Source: Erysipelotrichaceae bacterium
Lineage (GTDB): Bacteria; Bacillota_I; Bacilli_A; Erysipelotrichales; Erysipelotrichaceae
Length of the DNA stretch: 6,974 nucleotides
Direction of reading: 5' to 3'
Assembly: GCA_900754715.1 (NCBI GenBank)
Contig: CAAEDX010000149.1
Location: 1-6,974, forward strand
Both the position numbers and the translations under genes were made by a program. Shown here in pieces: positions 6,416 to 6,974 of this stretch. Under the pieces are notes generated by a model. That model saw nothing but the letters and a program-made list of their open reading frames with translations. It ran no database searches and had not been told where the DNA came from. How positions within the stretch are numbered: position 1 is the stretch's first letter; each line of letters starts with the position of its first letter.

Positions 6416-6730
6416 ATGAGAGTCTATATTGTCGAACCTTCGCTGTACACATTTCTCGCTGCCCATGCGCGCATCCTGGATGAGGTTGCGGCATCGGATG
6501 AGGGACGATGGATCAAGCGGATGGACATCGTGGAATTATATGACGCGGCATGCCGTTTTTTCGGCGCTCCATTGCGGCGCGAGGGCAATGCGCTGCTGCT
6601 TTTCAGCGCGATGCAAGAACAGCCATTCAGGCTGCAAGTGCATGAGGCTTTTCTGGAACTCGATGGAAAGGGGCATGATCCTTTCATGGAATGGATCATG
6701 CGGCGTTTTCGCTGTCTGATCAAAGTGTGA
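6416..6730 (+). CDS. Hypothetical protein of 104 residues
   Basis: I do not recognise this protein. It is soluble, without a signal peptide or membrane segment. It starts MRVYIVEPSLYTFLAAHARILDE, a short beta strand then a helix. A middle part contains a possible amphipathic helix (MDIVELYDAACRFFG), and ALLLFSAMQEQPFRLQVHEAFLEL looks like two or three strands or helices. It ends in a basic, aromatic helix (FMEWIMRRFRCLIKV). The ATG at 6416 is preferred because AAGGGTG (6404-6410) lies 5 bases upstream. The frame is open further up, but only inside the transporter gene. The gap from the transporter stop is 28 bases, so the two are probably co-transcribed, perhaps helped by the weak -10 at 6391. 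Its base use resembles that of its neighbours, which argues for a real gene. The function is unknown. Confidence 0.7.
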   Translation: MRVYIVEPSLYTFLAAHARILDEVAASDEGRWIKRMDIVELYDAACRFFGAPLRREGNALLLFSAMQEQPFRLQVHEAFLELDGKGHDPFMEWIMRRFRCLIKV

Positions 6731-6779
6731 ATGAGGGCAGGCCTCAGGCCGGAATAAGTAGTTTTGTTGCATTTGTATA

Positions 6780-6808
6780 TTGTAAATAACACGCAAAAAT
6801 AGTAAAAT
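6780..6808 (+). promoter_or_regulatory. Promoter of yneF
   Basis: TTGTAA (6780-6785) and TAAAAT (6803-6808) are separated by exactly 17 bases in an AT-rich stretch, which fits a sigma-A promoter. The -10 ends 27 bases before the ATG at 6836. An alternative -10, TATATT at 6777-6782, is possible but has no good -35. Confidence 0.7.
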
Positions 6809-6821
6809 ATCCATTAGTGTT

Positions 6822-6827
6822 AGGAGG
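6822..6827 (+). promoter_or_regulatory. Strong Shine-Dalgarno site of yneF
   Basis: AGGAGG lies 8 bases before the ATG at 6836. It is a perfect match to the anti-SD core and the strongest such site in the window, which suggests efficient translation. Confidence 0.85.
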
Positions 6828-6835
6828 AAGTACGT

Positions 6836-6974
6836 ATGAGTTTTGAATTGGGGCTTTCAATCGGTTGTACATTGATAGGACTGATCATTGGAGGATTCCT
6901 GGGATTTTATTTCACACGTAAAAAGTTTGAAAAGGAGCTGAAAGAAAATCCGCCTATCAACGAAAAGATGATTC
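6836..6974 (+). CDS. yneF: YneF family (UPF0154) membrane protein, 3' end missing
   Basis: The first 46 codons of a small single-span membrane protein are present; the family is usually about 70 residues, so roughly a third is beyond the window. After MSFELGLS comes a glycine-rich transmembrane helix (about 6-26, IGCTLIGLIIGGFLGFYF). A basic stop-transfer TRKKFEKELKE follows, then NPPINEKMI, which corresponds to the KNPPINEQM signature of UPF0154/YneF proteins. The molecular role of the family is not known. The positive residues just after the helix suggest that the N-terminus is outside and the conserved part is in the cytoplasm. It has its own promoter and strong SD. Its codons are more AT-rich than those of parE and parC (for example ttt, ttg, aaa), as is common for short, well-expressed membrane genes. 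Confidence 0.88.
   Translation, partial: MSFELGLSIGCTLIGLIIGGFLGFYFTRKKFEKELKENPPINEKMI

Noticed and set aside
5578..6417. Minus-strand open frame of 279 codons opposite the transporter
   Set aside because: It is highly charged, Gln/Arg/Asp-rich translation lying exactly opposite a membrane protein, as expected for the complement of hydrophobic codons; there is no start signal.
6732..6752. Possible terminator after the 104-residue gene
   Set aside because: TGAGG/CCTCA (6732-6736 and 6742-6746) or GGCC/GGCC can form only 4-5 bp stems, and the nearest T-run (four T at 6762-6765) is too far away.
1..6974. CRISPR arrays, tRNA or rRNA genes, insertion sequences
   Set aside because: No regularly spaced repeats, cloverleaf-like sequences, transposase motifs or terminal inverted repeats were seen on either strand.

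Overview
This 6,974-base window looks like chromosomal DNA of a mid-GC member of the Bacillota, possibly of the class Erysipelotrichia. The phylum is well supported: the ParE and ParC are of Gram-positive type, the SD sequences are GGAGG-like, one gene has a Firmicute-style lipoprotein signal, and the last gene is a YneF (UPF0154) protein, a family typical of Bacilli and relatives. The class is only a guess from composition and gene content. All genes lie on the + strand. No mobile element, CRISPR array, tRNA or rRNA was seen, and no stretch over 300 bases lacks a gene.

Positions 2-4350 carry topoisomerase IV: parE, cut by the left edge, followed by full-length parC. They are translationally coupled through a 4-base ATGA overlap, and together they encode the decatenase that separates daughter chromosomes. 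The quinolone-contact residues of ParC look wild type. The ParC tail is acidic and ends in QISLFDE, which resembles a sliding-clamp-binding peptide. This is the most intriguing feature of the window, but it rests on a short motif.

Positions 4351-5447 hold two small genes. The first encodes a 190-residue lipoprotein with a thioredoxin fold and a CPWC active site. It has its own extended -10 promoter, and its last codons are built into an intrinsic terminator. The second encodes a 126-residue cytosolic protein that appears to keep the thioredoxin fold, including a probable cis-proline, but has lost the CXXC pair.

Positions 5444-6730 hold an EamA/DMT-family membrane transporter behind a well-formed promoter (TTGAAA, 17 bases, TGCTATCAT), then a 104-residue protein I do not recognise. 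From about 6753 the DNA becomes AT-rich, with another good promoter and a strong SD leading into the start of yneF, cut by the right edge.

Except for parE and parC, the genes appear to be short independent transcription units and need not work together. I did not find a clear new multi-gene system. The items most worth following are the ParC tail, the CXXC-less thioredoxin-like protein, the hairpin overlapping the lipoprotein promoter, and an apparent roughly threefold excess of GATC.
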